DNA of 64,000 nucleotides from an uncultured Christensenellaceae bacterium (GTDB lineage Bacteria; Bacillota; Clostridia; Christensenellales; Borkfalkiaceae): NCBI GenBank assembly GCA_910586655.1, contig CAJUIR010000005.1, positions 13,278 to 77,277 of the forward strand, read 5' to 3'. Shown piece by piece: positions 1 to 8,931 of this stretch (position 1 is its first letter; each line of letters starts with the position of its first letter). The notes under the pieces were generated by a model. It saw only the letters and a program-made list of their open reading frames with translations, ran no database searches and was not told where the DNA came from. The position numbers and the translations under genes were made by a program.

Positions 1-1
1 C

Positions 2-619
2 GACGCATTTCATACCGTGACCCCGCTGGTTCAGAATAAACTGTTAAAACTGCTCGAAGAACCTGCCGACGGCGTCTATTTTCTCATCGGGGCATGTACG
101 GAACATTCGTTGCTTCCTACGGTGCTGTCGCGCGTGAATCAGATTGTGGTTCCGCCTTTTTCTTCCGAACAGATCTTACGCGCCCTCGGGCGGAATTATC
201 CCGAAGAAAACTGTTCCGAAGCGGCGGCTGCATGCGGCGGCATCTATTCGGCAGCCGAAGCATTGCTCGGCGGCGCGGAAGTGTTTCGTCTGGCAGAGCG
301 ATATCTGCTCGGCGCGGACGTGCGCATGATCCGCGAAATCGGCGAACGTAAGGATAAGCGCGCGTTTTTATCGGCGCTGAAACTGCTGCTTCGGGATATG
401 TTGTTTTATCGGACGGGGCGCGACAAATACGTCGCAGTCAAAACGCCGGAAGCCGAGCGGCTTTCCATGCTCTATCCCGAGGGTGCGATTCTGGAAAGTA
501 TGCGGCTTACCGACGAAACGGAAAAACAAATACAGTTCAATGCGAACTTTGCGCAAGCGCTTTTTACGCTCGCGATCATGATTGGAAAGGAGAAAGAAAA
601 ATGGCAAAAGTTGTCGTGA
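2..619 (+). CDS. holB: DNA polymerase III delta' subunit, 5'-truncated
   Basis: This is the C-terminal 205 codons of the clamp-loader delta' subunit. The frame is open from base 2, so the N-terminal ATPase part lies before the window. The motif NKLLKLLEEP is the delta'/tau family signature (sensor-1 region follows at LPTVLSRVNQI). The remainder is the helical C-terminal collar domain that packs into the clamp loader. The stop overlaps the start of the next gene by 19 nt, which implies translational coupling, and the holB-ricT order is the one seen in Bacillus subtilis. The GTG at 17 is internal, not a real start. Confidence 0.9.
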   Translation, partial: DAFHTVTPLVQNKLLKLLEEPADGVYFLIGACTEHSLLPTVLSRVNQIVVPPFSSEQILRALGRNYPEENCSEAAAACGGIYSAAEALLGGAEVFRLAERYLLGADVRMIREIGERKDKRAFLSALKLLLRDMLFYRTGRDKYVAVKTPEAERLSMLYPEGAILESMRLTDETEKQIQFNANFAQALFTLAIMIGKEKEKWQKLS

Positions 620-1449
620 TCAAGTTTAGAAACGGGAGTAAGCCCTATTATTTCAGCGCAGGGAACACGACCCCCCAGCGCGGGCAGGGCGTGATCGTCG
701 AAACGGCGCGCGGGATCGAATACGCAACGGTTTTGATTCCCGAACAGGAAGTGGACGATTCCAAACTCGTCGCGCCGCTCAAACCTATTCTCCGCATCGC
801 CACCGCCGCGGATGAGGAGACGGTGAAGAAGAACGAGGAACGGAAGGGCGAAGCGATCAGGATCGCCAAAGAGCGTATCCGCAAGCACGCGCTGGAAATG
901 AAACTCATCGACTGCGAATTTACGCTGGACGGAACCAAAGTGATTTTTACCTTTACCGCCGAAGGACGCGTGGATTTCAGGGAACTCGTCAAAGACTTGG
1001 CTTCGGTGTTTCATATCCGTATCGAACTCAAACAGGTCGGGATCCGCGACGAATCCCGAATCCTCGGCGGCATTGCGCCCTGCGGAAGAGCATGCTGCTG
1101 CTCAGGCTGCATGCCCGAATTCAAGAAGGTCAGTATCAAAATGGCGAAGAATCAGGGGCTTTCGCTCAATCCCGGTAAAATCAGCGGCTTGTGCGGCAGA
1201 CTGATGTGCTGTCTTGCATACGAAAACGATTATTATTCGACGGCATATAAAAAAATGCCCAAAGTCGGGGGCGCTGTTTCCTCGCCCGAAGGGAAAGGAA
1301 CGGTCATTGCGGTGAATATGCTTAAAATGACGGCGCGGGTCAAAATCGAAAAAGACGGTGCGGTGATTTACCGCGATTTTTCTGTAGACGATCTGGGGTT
1401 TAAACGCGCCGAATCCGAAGAAGAAGTTCAGGAGCCCGTCGAAGAATAA
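601..1449 (+). CDS. ricT: PSP1-domain protein RicT (YaaT)
   Basis: A 282-residue PSP1 protein. In B. subtilis RicT forms the RicA-RicF-RicT complex, which carries two [4Fe-4S] clusters and acts with RNase Y in mRNA processing; it also influences sporulation and competence. The family's Cys-rich core is visible: CGRACCCSGC at about residue 161 and CGRLMCCLAYEN from about 198. The start ATG sits inside the end of holB and is preceded by GGAAAGGAG at about 587-595. It is probably in the same transcript as holB. The acidic C-terminal tail (EEEVQEPVEE) is typical. RicA and RicF are not in this window. Confidence 0.93.
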   Translation: MAKVVVIKFRNGSKPYYFSAGNTTPQRGQGVIVETARGIEYATVLIPEQEVDDSKLVAPLKPILRIATAADEETVKKNEERKGEAIRIAKERIRKHALEMKLIDCEFTLDGTKVIFTFTAEGRVDFRELVKDLASVFHIRIELKQVGIRDESRILGGIAPCGRACCCSGCMPEFKKVSIKMAKNQGLSLNPGKISGLCGRLMCCLAYENDYYSTAYKKMPKVGGAVSSPEGKGTVIAVNMLKMTARVKIEKDGAVIYRDFSVDDLGFKRAESEEEVQEPVEE

Positions 1450-1467
1450 AAAAGTTTGAAAAATAAC

Positions 1468-1496
1468 TTTACGAATGCAAAAAGTTATGATATAAT
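1468..1496 (+). promoter_or_regulatory. sigma-A-type promoter of the ferredoxin gene
   Basis: TTTACG (1468-1473), a 17-bp spacer and TATAAT (1491-1496), with an extended-10 TGA immediately before TATAAT. It lies just after the ricT stop and 30 nt before the ferredoxin start, so the ferredoxin can be expressed independently of holB-ricT. Confidence 0.8.
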
Positions 1497-1526
1497 ATTT
1501 TCAGACTTTTTATGGAGGTTATAACC

Positions 1527-1697
1527 ATGGCTCATGTCATCAGTGACGCTTGCGTATCTTGCGGCGCGTGTGCCGATACTTGTCCCGTAGGCGCAATCGC
1601 TCCCGGCGATGCAACTTATGTTGTTGACCCTGACGTCTGCATCGATTGCGGTGCGTGCGAAGACGGCTGCCCCGTAGGAGCGATCACGGCGGAATAA
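1527..1697 (+). CDS. 2[4Fe-4S] ferredoxin
   Basis: A 56-residue clostridial-type ferredoxin with two CxxCxxCxxxCP clusters (CVSCGACADTCP and CIDCGACEDGCP), arranged as the usual pseudo-twofold repeat. It carries low-potential electrons for anaerobic oxidoreductases. An in-frame ATG at 1512 was rejected because the GGAGG at 1514-1518 would lie inside the gene; GGAGG is 8 nt before the ATG at 1527, the ideal distance. The gene has its own promoter and terminator and is monocistronic, inserted between genes that are otherwise adjacent in Bacillus. Confidence 0.95.
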   Translation: MAHVISDACVSCGACADTCPVGAIAPGDATYVVDPDVCIDCGACEDGCPVGAITAE

Positions 1698-1711
1698 TCT
1701 TAAGAAGAAGG

Positions 1712-1735
1712 AAGCGCGGTTTGCCGCGCTTTTTT
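1712..1735 (+). terminator. Rho-independent terminator after ferredoxin
   Basis: Stem AAGCGCGG / CCGCGCTT with a four-base loop, followed by a run of T. Confidence 0.85.
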
Positions 1736-1778
1736 CATGTTTAAAGCCCGTGTCGATGCGGGCTGTTCAGAGGTTTGT

Positions 1779-2453
1779 ATGGAAGTCATCGAAAGTCTGC
1801 TGATCGGAAACTATCAAATCGTACAGGACAGCGAACATTACCGTTTCACCTCCGATTCCGTGTTGCTTTCCCGTTTTCTGAGCGCGAAGCGCGGCGAAAC
1901 GGTCGCCGATTTCTGTTCGGGTTCGGGCATTGTCGGTCTGCATTTCTATGCGGAAAATAAAGGCGTCGAATCGGTCGCGCTGTTTGAAATGCAATCGGAA
2001 CTTGCGGAAATGAGCCGCAAAACGGTTATGCTCAATAAACTCGGCGGGATCTTCACGGTAGAAGAAATGCGCTTGCAGGACATTCCTTCCTCGTATACCG
2101 AAAAATTTTCGCTCATTCTCTGCAATCCTCCGTACGTGCGGGGCGGGTTTGAAAACGCCGCGCCGCAGAAAGCGGTTTGCAGAAAAGAACTGACGCTGTC
2201 ATTGGAAGAACTCTGTACAGCGGCGAAACGCTGTCTGAAATTCGGCGGCAGATTCGCGCTCGTTCACCGCGCCGACCGCGTTTCGGAAGTGCTGAACGCG
2301 TTGCACGCGCATTCGCTCGAACCCAAAAAACTGCAATTTATTTCGGGCAAAGAAGAAGCCAAACCTTATGCGGTTTTAGTTGCCGCCGTCAAGGGAGGCA
2401 AGGCGGGAGTGGACGTATTGCCCACGCTTGTCAACCAAAAAGGAAACGTATGA
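1779..2453 (+). CDS. tRNA1(Val) A37 N6-methyltransferase-like (TrmN6/YabB family)
   Basis: A 224-residue SAM-dependent methyltransferase. It has a glycine-rich SAM loop (DFCSGSGIVGLH) and the catalytic NPPY motif (LILCNPPYVRGG) typical of adenine/N-methyltransferases; the N-terminal YRFTSDSVLLSRF is characteristic of the YabB/TrmN6 group. The start at 1779 (preceded by AGAGG) is chosen over an in-frame ATG at 1737, which lies right after the ferredoxin terminator and adds residues without family resemblance. It overlaps the rsmI start by ATGA, the order found in B. subtilis (yabB-yazA-yabC). The exact tRNA target is inferred from the family. Confidence 0.85.
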   Translation: MEVIESLLIGNYQIVQDSEHYRFTSDSVLLSRFLSAKRGETVADFCSGSGIVGLHFYAENKGVESVALFEMQSELAEMSRKTVMLNKLGGIFTVEEMRLQDIPSSYTEKFSLILCNPPYVRGGFENAAPQKAVCRKELTLSLEELCTAAKRCLKFGGRFALVHRADRVSEVLNALHAHSLEPKKLQFISGKEEAKPYAVLVAAVKGGKAGVDVLPTLVNQKGNV

Positions 2454-3253
2454 TTTATTTTGTCGCAACACCGATCGGGAATTTAAAAGACATTACCTTG
2501 CGCGCGCTGGAAACGTTAAAAGAAGCCGACGTTATCTTTTGCGAAGACACAAGGCATACTTTAAAACTGCTCAACGCGTATGAAATCAAAAAGCCGTTAA
2601 AGTCCTGCCATAAGTTTAACGAACGGTCTGCGGCGGAGCAGATCGTCATGCTTTCGCGCGAAGGGAAAAACGTTTGCATCGTCTCGGATGCGGGCATGCC
2701 CGTGGTCTCGGACCCCGGAAGGGAAGTGACGCGGATCCTGCGCGAAGAAAACGAGCCGTATACCGTCCTCCCGGGAGCCAACGCTTTTTTGTGCGCGCTG
2801 GTGCTTTCCGCATTGCCGTCCGATCGGTTTACCTTTCTCGGCTTTCTTCCGGAAAAGGCAAAAGAGCGCGAACGGTTGCTTGCAGAATATCGGACGCGTC
2901 CGGAAACGCTGGCGTTTCATTGCGCACCGCAGGACGTGGACGGATACATTGCCGCCATGTATAAAGCATTCGGCGAACGGCGGGCGGCAGCGGTGAGAGA
3001 GATCACGAAGATCCACGAAGAAACCGTTCCGTTTTTGCTTTCCGAAGGTTTGTCGGGAGAGAAACGGGGGGAATACGTTCTGATCGTAGAGGGGGCGGCG
3101 GAAACGGAAAATCCGCGGTGTGAACTTTCTCCGCGGGAACACGTTGCGGCGTTGATGGAAACGGGACTCGACAAAAAAGATGCGCTCAAAGCCGCCGCAA
3201 AAGAGCGCGGCGTTTCCAAAAGCGAACTTTATAAAGAGACGCTGGACTTGTAA
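2450..3253 (+). CDS. rsmI: 16S rRNA 2'-O-ribose C1402 methyltransferase RsmI
   Basis: A 267-residue tetrapyrrole-methylase-fold enzyme that methylates the 2'-OH of C1402 in 16S rRNA. Family motifs: FVATPIGNLKDITLRAL at the N-terminus, CEDTRHTLKLL, SDAGMPVVSDPG, and PGANAFLCAL. The ATG at 2450 overlaps the previous stop (ATGA). A longer in-frame extension to 2177 is open but runs over the methyltransferase gene and is rejected. The C-terminal helical part (ALKAAAKERGVSKSELYK) matches the usual RsmI tail. Confidence 0.95.
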   Translation: MIYFVATPIGNLKDITLRALETLKEADVIFCEDTRHTLKLLNAYEIKKPLKSCHKFNERSAAEQIVMLSREGKNVCIVSDAGMPVVSDPGREVTRILREENEPYTVLPGANAFLCALVLSALPSDRFTFLGFLPEKAKERERLLAEYRTRPETLAFHCAPQDVDGYIAAMYKAFGERRAAAVREITKIHEETVPFLLSEGLSGEKRGEYVLIVEGAAETENPRCELSPREHVAALMETGLDKKDALKAAAKERGVSKSELYKETLDL

Positions 3254-3299
3254 GAAGTTATAATTTTCTCGGTTGCGGTATATTTTTTTTCGCAACTCG

Positions 3300-3328
3300 T
3301 TGCGTTTTCGGTTTCGTGCTGGTATAAT
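3300..3328 (+). promoter_or_regulatory. promoter giving a probably leaderless mRNA
   Basis: TTGCGT (3300-3305), 17-bp spacer, TATAAT (3323-3328). The predicted start of transcription (7 nt after the -10 box) falls at 3335, one base before the ATG at 3336, and no ribosome-binding site is present. Confidence 0.7.
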
Positions 3329-3335
3329 AAGAATT

Positions 3336-4814
3336 ATGTTTGTAGAGGCATTTCCCAAACTTGAGCATTCGAAATTTATTCGTGTTCTGCGCGCCTACTT
3401 CGGTTCGCCGTGGAACGCGATCGTCGTTGCGTTGCTCATGACTGTTTCGGCGCTGTTCGGTTGGGAAATTCCCGTCGCTTATTGCTATCTCGTAATCGTA
3501 TTTCTGGTTTGTTTTTTTTGCGAAGACACGCTCGGGTTGGTGCCCGTCGTCTGCTTTACGCCCTTGGCTCTTTCCGTTCGGAACAATCCCACAAAATTTT
3601 CCGAAACGATTTTTTCCACGCCTTCCTCGCTGCTGCAAATCGGCTTTTGCGCTGCGTTGTTAGCCGTTTTGATGATCGCAAGATTGATCTCTCTCTTGAT
3701 CCAAAACCCCAGACGCGGGTTTCCCAAACTGACGGCGGGATTTGCGGCTCTCATCGTCGCATATATGATCGGCGGCGTCGGCAGTTCCTTTTATTCTTCG
3801 CAGTCCGCACTGTTCGGATTGATGGAAGGTGCGGCGATTTGTACGTTTTACTTTTATTTTTATTTTACCGTGAACTGGAAAAATGTGCGGAAAGGATTCC
3901 TTCCCTTCGTGTTTGCGGTGTTAGGATTTGCGCTCGTCGTTCAGACGCTGAATATGTATTTTCAGGAAGGCGTCATGGTAGACGGCGTGATCGACCGCAG
4001 TAAACTATTCCCCGGGTGGGGAACGTACAACAACATCGGTTGCATTACGGCGATGTGTGTTCCTGCCGTATTCTACTGCGCGGCGACGCAAAAACAAGGT
4101 TGGATTTTTACGCTTCTCGCAACGGTCGTCATGCTGGGAGTGGTGCTGACACAGAGCCGCGGCGCGATTCTGTTCGGCGCGATCGTCTATTTGGCAGGCG
4201 CCGTTACCGTATTGGTCAAAACGAAAAAATTAGAGCGCTATTTCCATATTGCGGTGCTTGCTGCGGCTCTTATCACGGTCACGGTATGCGTAGCCGTATT
4301 CCGAGAGAAGTTGAAAAATACTTTCGACGCGCTTCTCGATATCGGATTGGACGACGACGGCAGAAAACCGCTCTTTGAAAAAGCGTGGGAGTATTTCTTA
4401 AGTTATCCCGTGTTCGGTGTGGGCTGGGGCGGAGAACGCTGGGTAGAAAACGGCGGTTCGTTTATCAATTATTTCATGGCGCACAATACCTATCTGCAAA
4501 TACTCGGGTGTCTGGGTACGTTCGGAATGATTGCCTACGCGTTCCACCGTGCGCAGACGTTGCTGTTGTTTCTCCGCCGCATTACGATCGAAAAGTTCTT
4601 TATTGCTCTGATCGTCGCCGCGCTCTTGATGACGTGTTGGATCGACTGTCATATATTCAGCGTTTATCCCGCAATTTATTATTCCATATGCCTTGTCTTT
4701 CTGGAAGGGATTGACAAGCGCGAAAAAGAAAACGGTAAAATGCTTCCGAAGAGAAAACGCAGAAAAAAAGAAAGGGATGAAGTTGTGCTTCAAGACCCTC
4801 TTTCAAAAGTTTAA
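3336..4814 (+). CDS. O-antigen ligase/polymerase-like membrane protein (Wzy_C family)
   Basis: A 492-residue protein with about eleven hydrophobic segments spread along its length. The LTQSRGA motif followed by further membrane segments, and the extracellular loop with YPVFGVGWGG and MAHNTYLQIL, are typical of the O-antigen ligase/Wzy polymerase superfamily. It probably joins or polymerises a surface polysaccharide at the membrane outer face. The ATG at 3336 is chosen because the -10 box lies just before it; an upstream in-frame ATG at 3273 overlaps the promoter. No other polysaccharide genes are adjacent. The basic C-terminus (PKRKRRKKER) is cytoplasmic. Substrate unknown. Confidence 0.8.
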   Translation: MFVEAFPKLEHSKFIRVLRAYFGSPWNAIVVALLMTVSALFGWEIPVAYCYLVIVFLVCFFCEDTLGLVPVVCFTPLALSVRNNPTKFSETIFSTPSSLLQIGFCAALLAVLMIARLISLLIQNPRRGFPKLTAGFAALIVAYMIGGVGSSFYSSQSALFGLMEGAAICTFYFYFYFTVNWKNVRKGFLPFVFAVLGFALVVQTLNMYFQEGVMVDGVIDRSKLFPGWGTYNNIGCITAMCVPAVFYCAATQKQGWIFTLLATVVMLGVVLTQSRGAILFGAIVYLAGAVTVLVKTKKLERYFHIAVLAAALITVTVCVAVFREKLKNTFDALLDIGLDDDGRKPLFEKAWEYFLSYPVFGVGWGGERWVENGGSFINYFMAHNTYLQILGCLGTFGMIAYAFHRAQTLLLFLRRITIEKFFIALIVAALLMTCWIDCHIFSVYPAIYYSICLVFLEGIDKREKENGKMLPKRKRRKKERDEVVLQDPLSKV

Positions 4815-4835
4815 TCACAATTAAGAAAATAGTAA

Positions 4836-4864
4836 AACCCCCCGAAACACCGTTCCGAGGGGTT
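4836..4864 (+). terminator. possible weak terminator
   Basis: Stem AACCCC / GGGGTT flanking a 17-nt partly paired loop. No strong T-run follows, so its activity is uncertain. The rest of the gap to 5013 is AT-rich (including an A/T palindrome near 4950-4975) and holds no convincing gene. Confidence 0.4.
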
Positions 4865-5013
4865 CCACTTTATGATAAGGGGGAAAATTATGAGCGATTT
4901 AAGTTGCCATTATTATATTATAACCGACAAAGAAAGGCAAAAGAATTGATAAATTTTTTTAAAAAATTTTTTTCTGAAATAATTATTTCATGTTTTGAAA
5001 AAAACGATCATTT

Positions 5014-5526
5014 TCACAAAAACCGACATAAAAAACATCCGAATATCACGGTGACGAAGTTAGCGGCAAGCGCGATCAGAACGGGTTTATATAGTTTTTT
5101 ATATTTAATTTTTGCAAAGTAGACGGCGGAAATATAGAACACCGTTTCGCTGGAACCGTAAGAAACGCAAGCGCACCGCGCGATAAAACTGTCGGCGCCG
5201 TAAGTTGAAAGGATCTCGGAAAGCAGAGCGGTGGAGCCGCTGCCCGAAAAGGGTTTCATGATCACGAGTTTCGCAATTTCGGGAGGGATGCCCAACAGTC
5301 TGAATGCGGGCGAAAGAAAAGAAGTCAGTTGCGCCGAAAGTCCGCTTTGCTCGAACAGTTCCGAGAGCATTAAAATCGCGGCAAGATAGGGAAACAGCGA
5401 AAGGATGAGGGGGACGGATTCTTTTATTCCCTCCGTAAAACATTCGTATAATTTTACGCGTTTGACAAGTGCGTATACGAACAGCGCAAGGAACAGGGCG
5501 GGAATGACAAGGGCGACGTATTTCAT
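5014..5526 (-). CDS. spmB: spore maturation protein SpmB
   Basis: A 170-residue integral membrane protein of the nucleoside-recognition/gate fold. Motifs typical of SpmB are present: MKPFSGSGSTALLSE and SYGSSETVFY. In Bacillus and Clostridium, SpmA and SpmB are needed for full dehydration of the spore core and so for heat resistance. The ATG overlaps the end of spmA by 4 nt, so the two are coupled. It ends next to an AT-rich gap shared with the convergent O-antigen ligase-like gene. Confidence 0.93.
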   Translation of the reverse strand: MKYVALVIPALFLALFVYALVKRVKLYECFTEGIKESVPLILSLFPYLAAILMLSELFEQSGLSAQLTSFLSPAFRLLGIPPEIAKLVIMKPFSGSGSTALLSEILSTYGADSFIARCACVSYGSSETVFYISAVYFAKIKYKKLYKPVLIALAANFVTVIFGCFLCRFL

Positions 5527-6083
5527 GCTTTGCGTTTCCTTTTACGGCAGAAAATCATCACGAGCATTGCGCCGAGCAGCGTGGACAGCAGCGTGGATAG
5601 CAGCGTCGGCAAAAAGATATCGGAGGGCGATGCGGAACCTGCCGAAAGCCGAAGCGCGATCACGGTGGTGGGTAAGAGTTGCAAACTGGTTGCATTCAAT
5701 ACGAACAGCATGTCTGCCGCGTAATGGTTTTGCGCGGCGCAAAACTTCTCCACCGCTTTGATGCCGAGCGGCGTGGGTGCGCCGGGAAGTCCCAAAAAGT
5801 TTGCGGAAAGATTGCAACTTGCAAGCGTCGCCGCTTCTTTGTCGTCGGTGCGGAACAGACGTTTTGCAAGCGGAAAGACGCCGCGGGAAAGTTTTCCCGC
5901 AAGCCCGCTTTTTTCCAGCACTTTAAAAAATCCCAGCCAGACGCAGTAGACTGCCAACAAAGAAAGAGAGAGCGCCGCCGCCTTTTCCCCGCCCGATAAC
6001 AGAGCGGGCAGAAATCCTTCGGGATCGCAAATTAATAACATAACGGCGGAAATCAAAAACACCGCCGCAAAAATTCCGTTCAC
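5523..6083 (-). CDS. spmA: spore maturation protein SpmA
   Basis: A 186-residue membrane protein, the partner of SpmB. It has the family motif NLSANFLGLPGAPTPLGIKA and the NATSLQLLPTTVIALR segment. The start is a GTG at 6083; the ATGs just upstream are out of frame or run straight into a stop, and alignment from memory with Bacillus SpmA supports this N-terminus. A sigma-E-like promoter lies directly upstream and would place transcription start at or next to the GTG. The basic C-terminus (CRKRKRKA) is typical. Confidence 0.92.
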   Translation of the reverse strand: MNGIFAAVFLISAVMLLICDPEGFLPALLSGGEKAAALSLSLLAVYCVWLGFFKVLEKSGLAGKLSRGVFPLAKRLFRTDDKEAATLASCNLSANFLGLPGAPTPLGIKAVEKFCAAQNHYAADMLFVLNATSLQLLPTTVIALRLSAGSASPSDIFLPTLLSTLLSTLLGAMLVMIFCRKRKRKA

Positions 6084-6088
6084 ATTTC

Positions 6089-6117
6089 ATAGTATGCTTG
6101 TCTGTTCTTCATTATAC
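6089..6117 (-). promoter_or_regulatory. sigma-E-like promoter of spmAB
   Basis: On the minus strand: GTATAAT (6117-6111), 14 nt, CATACTAT (6096-6089). The known sigma-E consensus has an ATA-core -35 and a CATACANT -10 about 14 nt apart. spmA is a sigma-E gene in B. subtilis, which fits. Confidence 0.6.
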
Positions 6118-6167
6118 AAAATCGGAACGGTCTTTTATTTTGAGCAGCGAATTCTTTTAAAAATAAT

Positions 6168-6196
6168 TTTACTTTTCATTCGGAATGCGTTATAAT
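6168..6196 (+). promoter_or_regulatory. sigma-A-type promoter of metG operon
   Basis: TTTACT (6168-6173), 17-bp spacer, TATAAT (6191-6196), 18 nt before the metG ATG. An AGAGG ribosome site is at 6204-6208. Confidence 0.8.
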
Positions 6197-6214
6197 ACGG
6201 AAAAGAGGTTGACT

Positions 6215-8173
6215 ATGGATCGGAAAAAATTTTATATCACAACACCCATTTATTATCCCAGCGGGAACTGGCACATCGGTCACTGCTATACGACGGTGAT
6301 CTGCGATGCGCTCGCGCGGTTTCATAAAATGCTCGGGGAAGACGTATTTTTTCTGACGGGGACGGACGAGCACGGTCAGAAAATCGAAAAAGAAGCGCAA
6401 AAGCGCGGTGTCACGCCCATGCAGTTTATCGACCCGTTGGTCTCCGAACTGAAAGATATGTGGCGGCTTCTGAATATTTCTTACGACCGTTTTATCAGGA
6501 CGACGGACGAACAGCACGTCAAAAGCGTTCAAAAAATTTATCAGAAATTGTATGAAAGCGGCGATATTTACAAGGCGGAATACAGCGGCTACTACTGTAC
6601 GCCTTGCGAAAGCATGTGGACGGAAGCGCAACTTGTCGGCGGAAAGTGTCCCGATTGCGGGAGAGAAGTGACACTCCAAAAAGAAGAAAGTTATTTTTTC
6701 CGTCTTTCGAAATATGCGCCGCGGATCTTAAAATTGTACGAGGACGAACCGGAATTTTTACAGCCCAAATCGCGCATCAACGAAATGGTAAATAATTTCT
6801 TGAAACCCGGATTGCAAGACTTGTGCGTTTCGCGCACGACCGTCAAGTGGGGCGTCCAACTGCCTTTCGATCCAAACCATTATGCTTACGTCTGGATCGA
6901 CGCGCTCTCCAACTATATCACCGCTTTGGGATATATGAGCGGCGACGATTCTCTCTATCGTAAGTTCTGGCCCGCCGATCTGCATATGGTCGGAAAAGAG
7001 ATCGTGCGCTTTCACGCGATCATCTGGCCCGCGATTCTGATGGCGCTCGGCGAACCCTTGCCGAAGCGCGTTTACGGACACGGGTGGCTTCTGATCGGCG
7101 GAGATAAACTGTCTAAGAGCAAACAGGATCAAGCGCGAGGTCAACTGACCGACCCTTACGAACTCGTCAAACGCTACGGTACCGATGCGGTTCGTTATTT
7201 CCTGTTGCGTGAAATTCCTTTCGGAAGCGACGGCGATTACACGGGCGAAAAACTGCTCAACCGCATCAATGCCGATCTTGCAAACGATCTCGGGAATCTT
7301 GTTTCCCGTACGACCGCGATGATCTGTCAATATTTCGGCGGAAACCTGCCGCCGCGCGGAAAAACGGAAGGCGTAGACGGAGAACTGATCGCGCTGGCGG
7401 AAGGCGCGTTTGAAAAAGTAAAACGCGCCATGGACGGTCTGAATGCGCCCGATGCGCTGGCGGAAATATTCAACGTCGTTTCGCGCGCGAACAAATACAT
7501 CGATGAAACGACCCCTTGGCTACTCGCCAAAGACGAGAGTAAAAAAGCGCGGCTCGGCGCAGTACTCTATAATCTTGCGGAAACCGTGCGTATCTGCGCC
7601 GTTCTCTTAAAACCGTTTTTGACCGAATCTCCCAAACGCATTTTGGAGAGTCTCGGCTGTGATGCGGAAGCGGGGTTCGATACGCTTGCGTTCGGCGGGT
7701 TGAAAGCGGGTGTGCCCATCGAAAAACTGCCGCCCGTGTTCCCGAGGATCGATGTGAAAAAAGAACTGGACGAAGTAGACCGGATCGTCAAATCGAAGAA
7801 AAAGACGATAGAACAGAAAAATCCCAAGGCGGAGGAAGTTCAAGTGAGTGAGATCACGATAGAAGATTTTGCAAAAGTGCAATTAAAAGTGGGCGAGGTA
7901 GTCGCTTGCGAACGCGTAGAAAATTCCGATAAGTTATTGCATGAAACCGTAAAAATCGGAGAGGAAGTCCGTTCGATCGTTTCGGGGATCGCGAAATATT
8001 ATACGCCGGAAGAAATGGTCGGCAAACGCGTGGTTGTCGTTACCAACTTAAAACCCGTGAAACTGCGCGGCGTGCTTTCCGAAGGCATGATCCTCTGCGC
8101 CGAAGATAAAGACGGAAATCTCGCTTTGGTATCGCCGGAAAAGGAAATGCAAAGCGGCGGCTCGGTGAGATGA
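6215..8173 (+). CDS. metG: methionyl-tRNA synthetase
   Basis: A 652-residue class I synthetase that charges tRNA-Met and tRNA-fMet. The signature HIGH is in NWHIGHCY; the KMSKS loop is present as KLSKS (DKLSKSKQDQ). A zinc knuckle pair CTPC / CPDC lies in the connective domain near residues 128-148. The C-terminal ~110 residues, from about EVQVSEITIEDF, form the EMAP/Trbp111-type tRNA-binding and dimerisation domain. The start at 6215 has AGAGG at the right distance; the earlier in-frame ATG at 6185 overlaps the -10 box. It overlaps tatD by ATGA, as in B. subtilis metG-yabD. Confidence 0.96.
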   Translation: MDRKKFYITTPIYYPSGNWHIGHCYTTVICDALARFHKMLGEDVFFLTGTDEHGQKIEKEAQKRGVTPMQFIDPLVSELKDMWRLLNISYDRFIRTTDEQHVKSVQKIYQKLYESGDIYKAEYSGYYCTPCESMWTEAQLVGGKCPDCGREVTLQKEESYFFRLSKYAPRILKLYEDEPEFLQPKSRINEMVNNFLKPGLQDLCVSRTTVKWGVQLPFDPNHYAYVWIDALSNYITALGYMSGDDSLYRKFWPADLHMVGKEIVRFHAIIWPAILMALGEPLPKRVYGHGWLLIGGDKLSKSKQDQARGQLTDPYELVKRYGTDAVRYFLLREIPFGSDGDYTGEKLLNRINADLANDLGNLVSRTTAMICQYFGGNLPPRGKTEGVDGELIALAEGAFEKVKRAMDGLNAPDALAEIFNVVSRANKYIDETTPWLLAKDESKKARLGAVLYNLAETVRICAVLLKPFLTESPKRILESLGCDAEAGFDTLAFGGLKAGVPIEKLPPVFPRIDVKKELDEVDRIVKSKKKTIEQKNPKAEEVQVSEITIEDFAKVQLKVGEVVACERVENSDKLLHETVKIGEEVRSIVSGIAKYYTPEEMVGKRVVVVTNLKPVKLRGVLSEGMILCAEDKDGNLALVSPEKEMQSGGSVR

Positions 8174-8931
8174 TCGATATTCACGCGCACTTTGCGGACG
8201 AAGGTTATGATTTCCCCGACGAGTGGGAGAAGATCAGGGCGGCGGGCGTGCAAAAAGTGGTTCTCGCGGGAGATACGCTGGCGCACAGTAAAATGCACCG
8301 CGACTTTTGCGCCGCTCACGAGGGCGCGTATTTTTGTGCGGGCGTGCATCCTGAAACCGCGGGAACTTGGGGCATAAACGATCGGGAAACGTTCACGGAA
8401 CTTTGCCTCGACAAAAAGTGCGTTGCGGTGGGGGAAATCGGACTCGATTATCATTATCCCGAGTTCGACAAACAAAAACAGCGGGAAATGTTCGAAATGC
8501 AGATTGTGCTCGCCCAATCGTTCGGTCTGCCCGTACAGATTCATTCCCGCGACGCCTGTGCCGATACGCTCGCTATTCTGAAAAACATGCAGCCTCATTT
8601 AAAAGACGGGTTTTTGCTTCACTGCTATTCTTACGGACGGGAAGCAATGGACGATTTTTTATCGCTCGGTGCGTACTTTTCGTTCGGCGGCGTAATTTGT
8701 TTCAAGAATGCGAAAAAAGTAATCGAAAGCGTTGCGCACTGTCCCGCAGACCGCATGCTGACGGAAACGGACAGTCCTTATCTTTCGCCCTTCCGCGGCG
8801 AAAAAAACACCCCTGCGAATATTCCCGTCATCGTCGGAAAAATCGCCGAAGTCAAGGGCATGTCGTTTGCAGAGGTGGATGAAACCGTTCGCGGTAACGC
8901 CGTGCGGCTGTTCCCCAAACTCAGATCATGA
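8170..8931 (+). CDS. TatD-family metal-dependent hydrolase (DNase)
   Basis: A 253-residue TIM-barrel hydrolase. Metal ligands of the family are visible: DIHAHF at the N-terminus, GEIGLDYHYP, QIHSRDA, LLHCYSYG and the final TETDSPYLSP. TatD proteins are Mg-dependent 3'-5' nucleases implicated in DNA repair. It is coupled to metG upstream and to a radical SAM gene downstream by 4-nt overlaps at both ends, so the three are one operon. Confidence 0.93.
   Translation: MIDIHAHFADEGYDFPDEWEKIRAAGVQKVVLAGDTLAHSKMHRDFCAAHEGAYFCAGVHPETAGTWGINDRETFTELCLDKKCVAVGEIGLDYHYPEFDKQKQREMFEMQIVLAQSFGLPVQIHSRDACADTLAILKNMQPHLKDGFLLHCYSYGREAMDDFLSLGAYFSFGGVICFKNAKKVIESVAHCPADRMLTETDSPYLSPFRGEKNTPANIPVIVGKIAEVKGMSFAEVDETVRGNAVRLFPKLRS

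Noticed and set aside
2177..2449. N-terminal extension of RsmI upstream of 2450
   Set aside because: It lies entirely inside the preceding methyltransferase gene; the family N-terminus begins at 2450.
4815..5013. 72-residue frame at 4904-5122 between the O-antigen ligase-like gene and spmB
   Set aside because: Lys/Ile-rich, no ribosome site, overlaps the end of spmB on the other strand.
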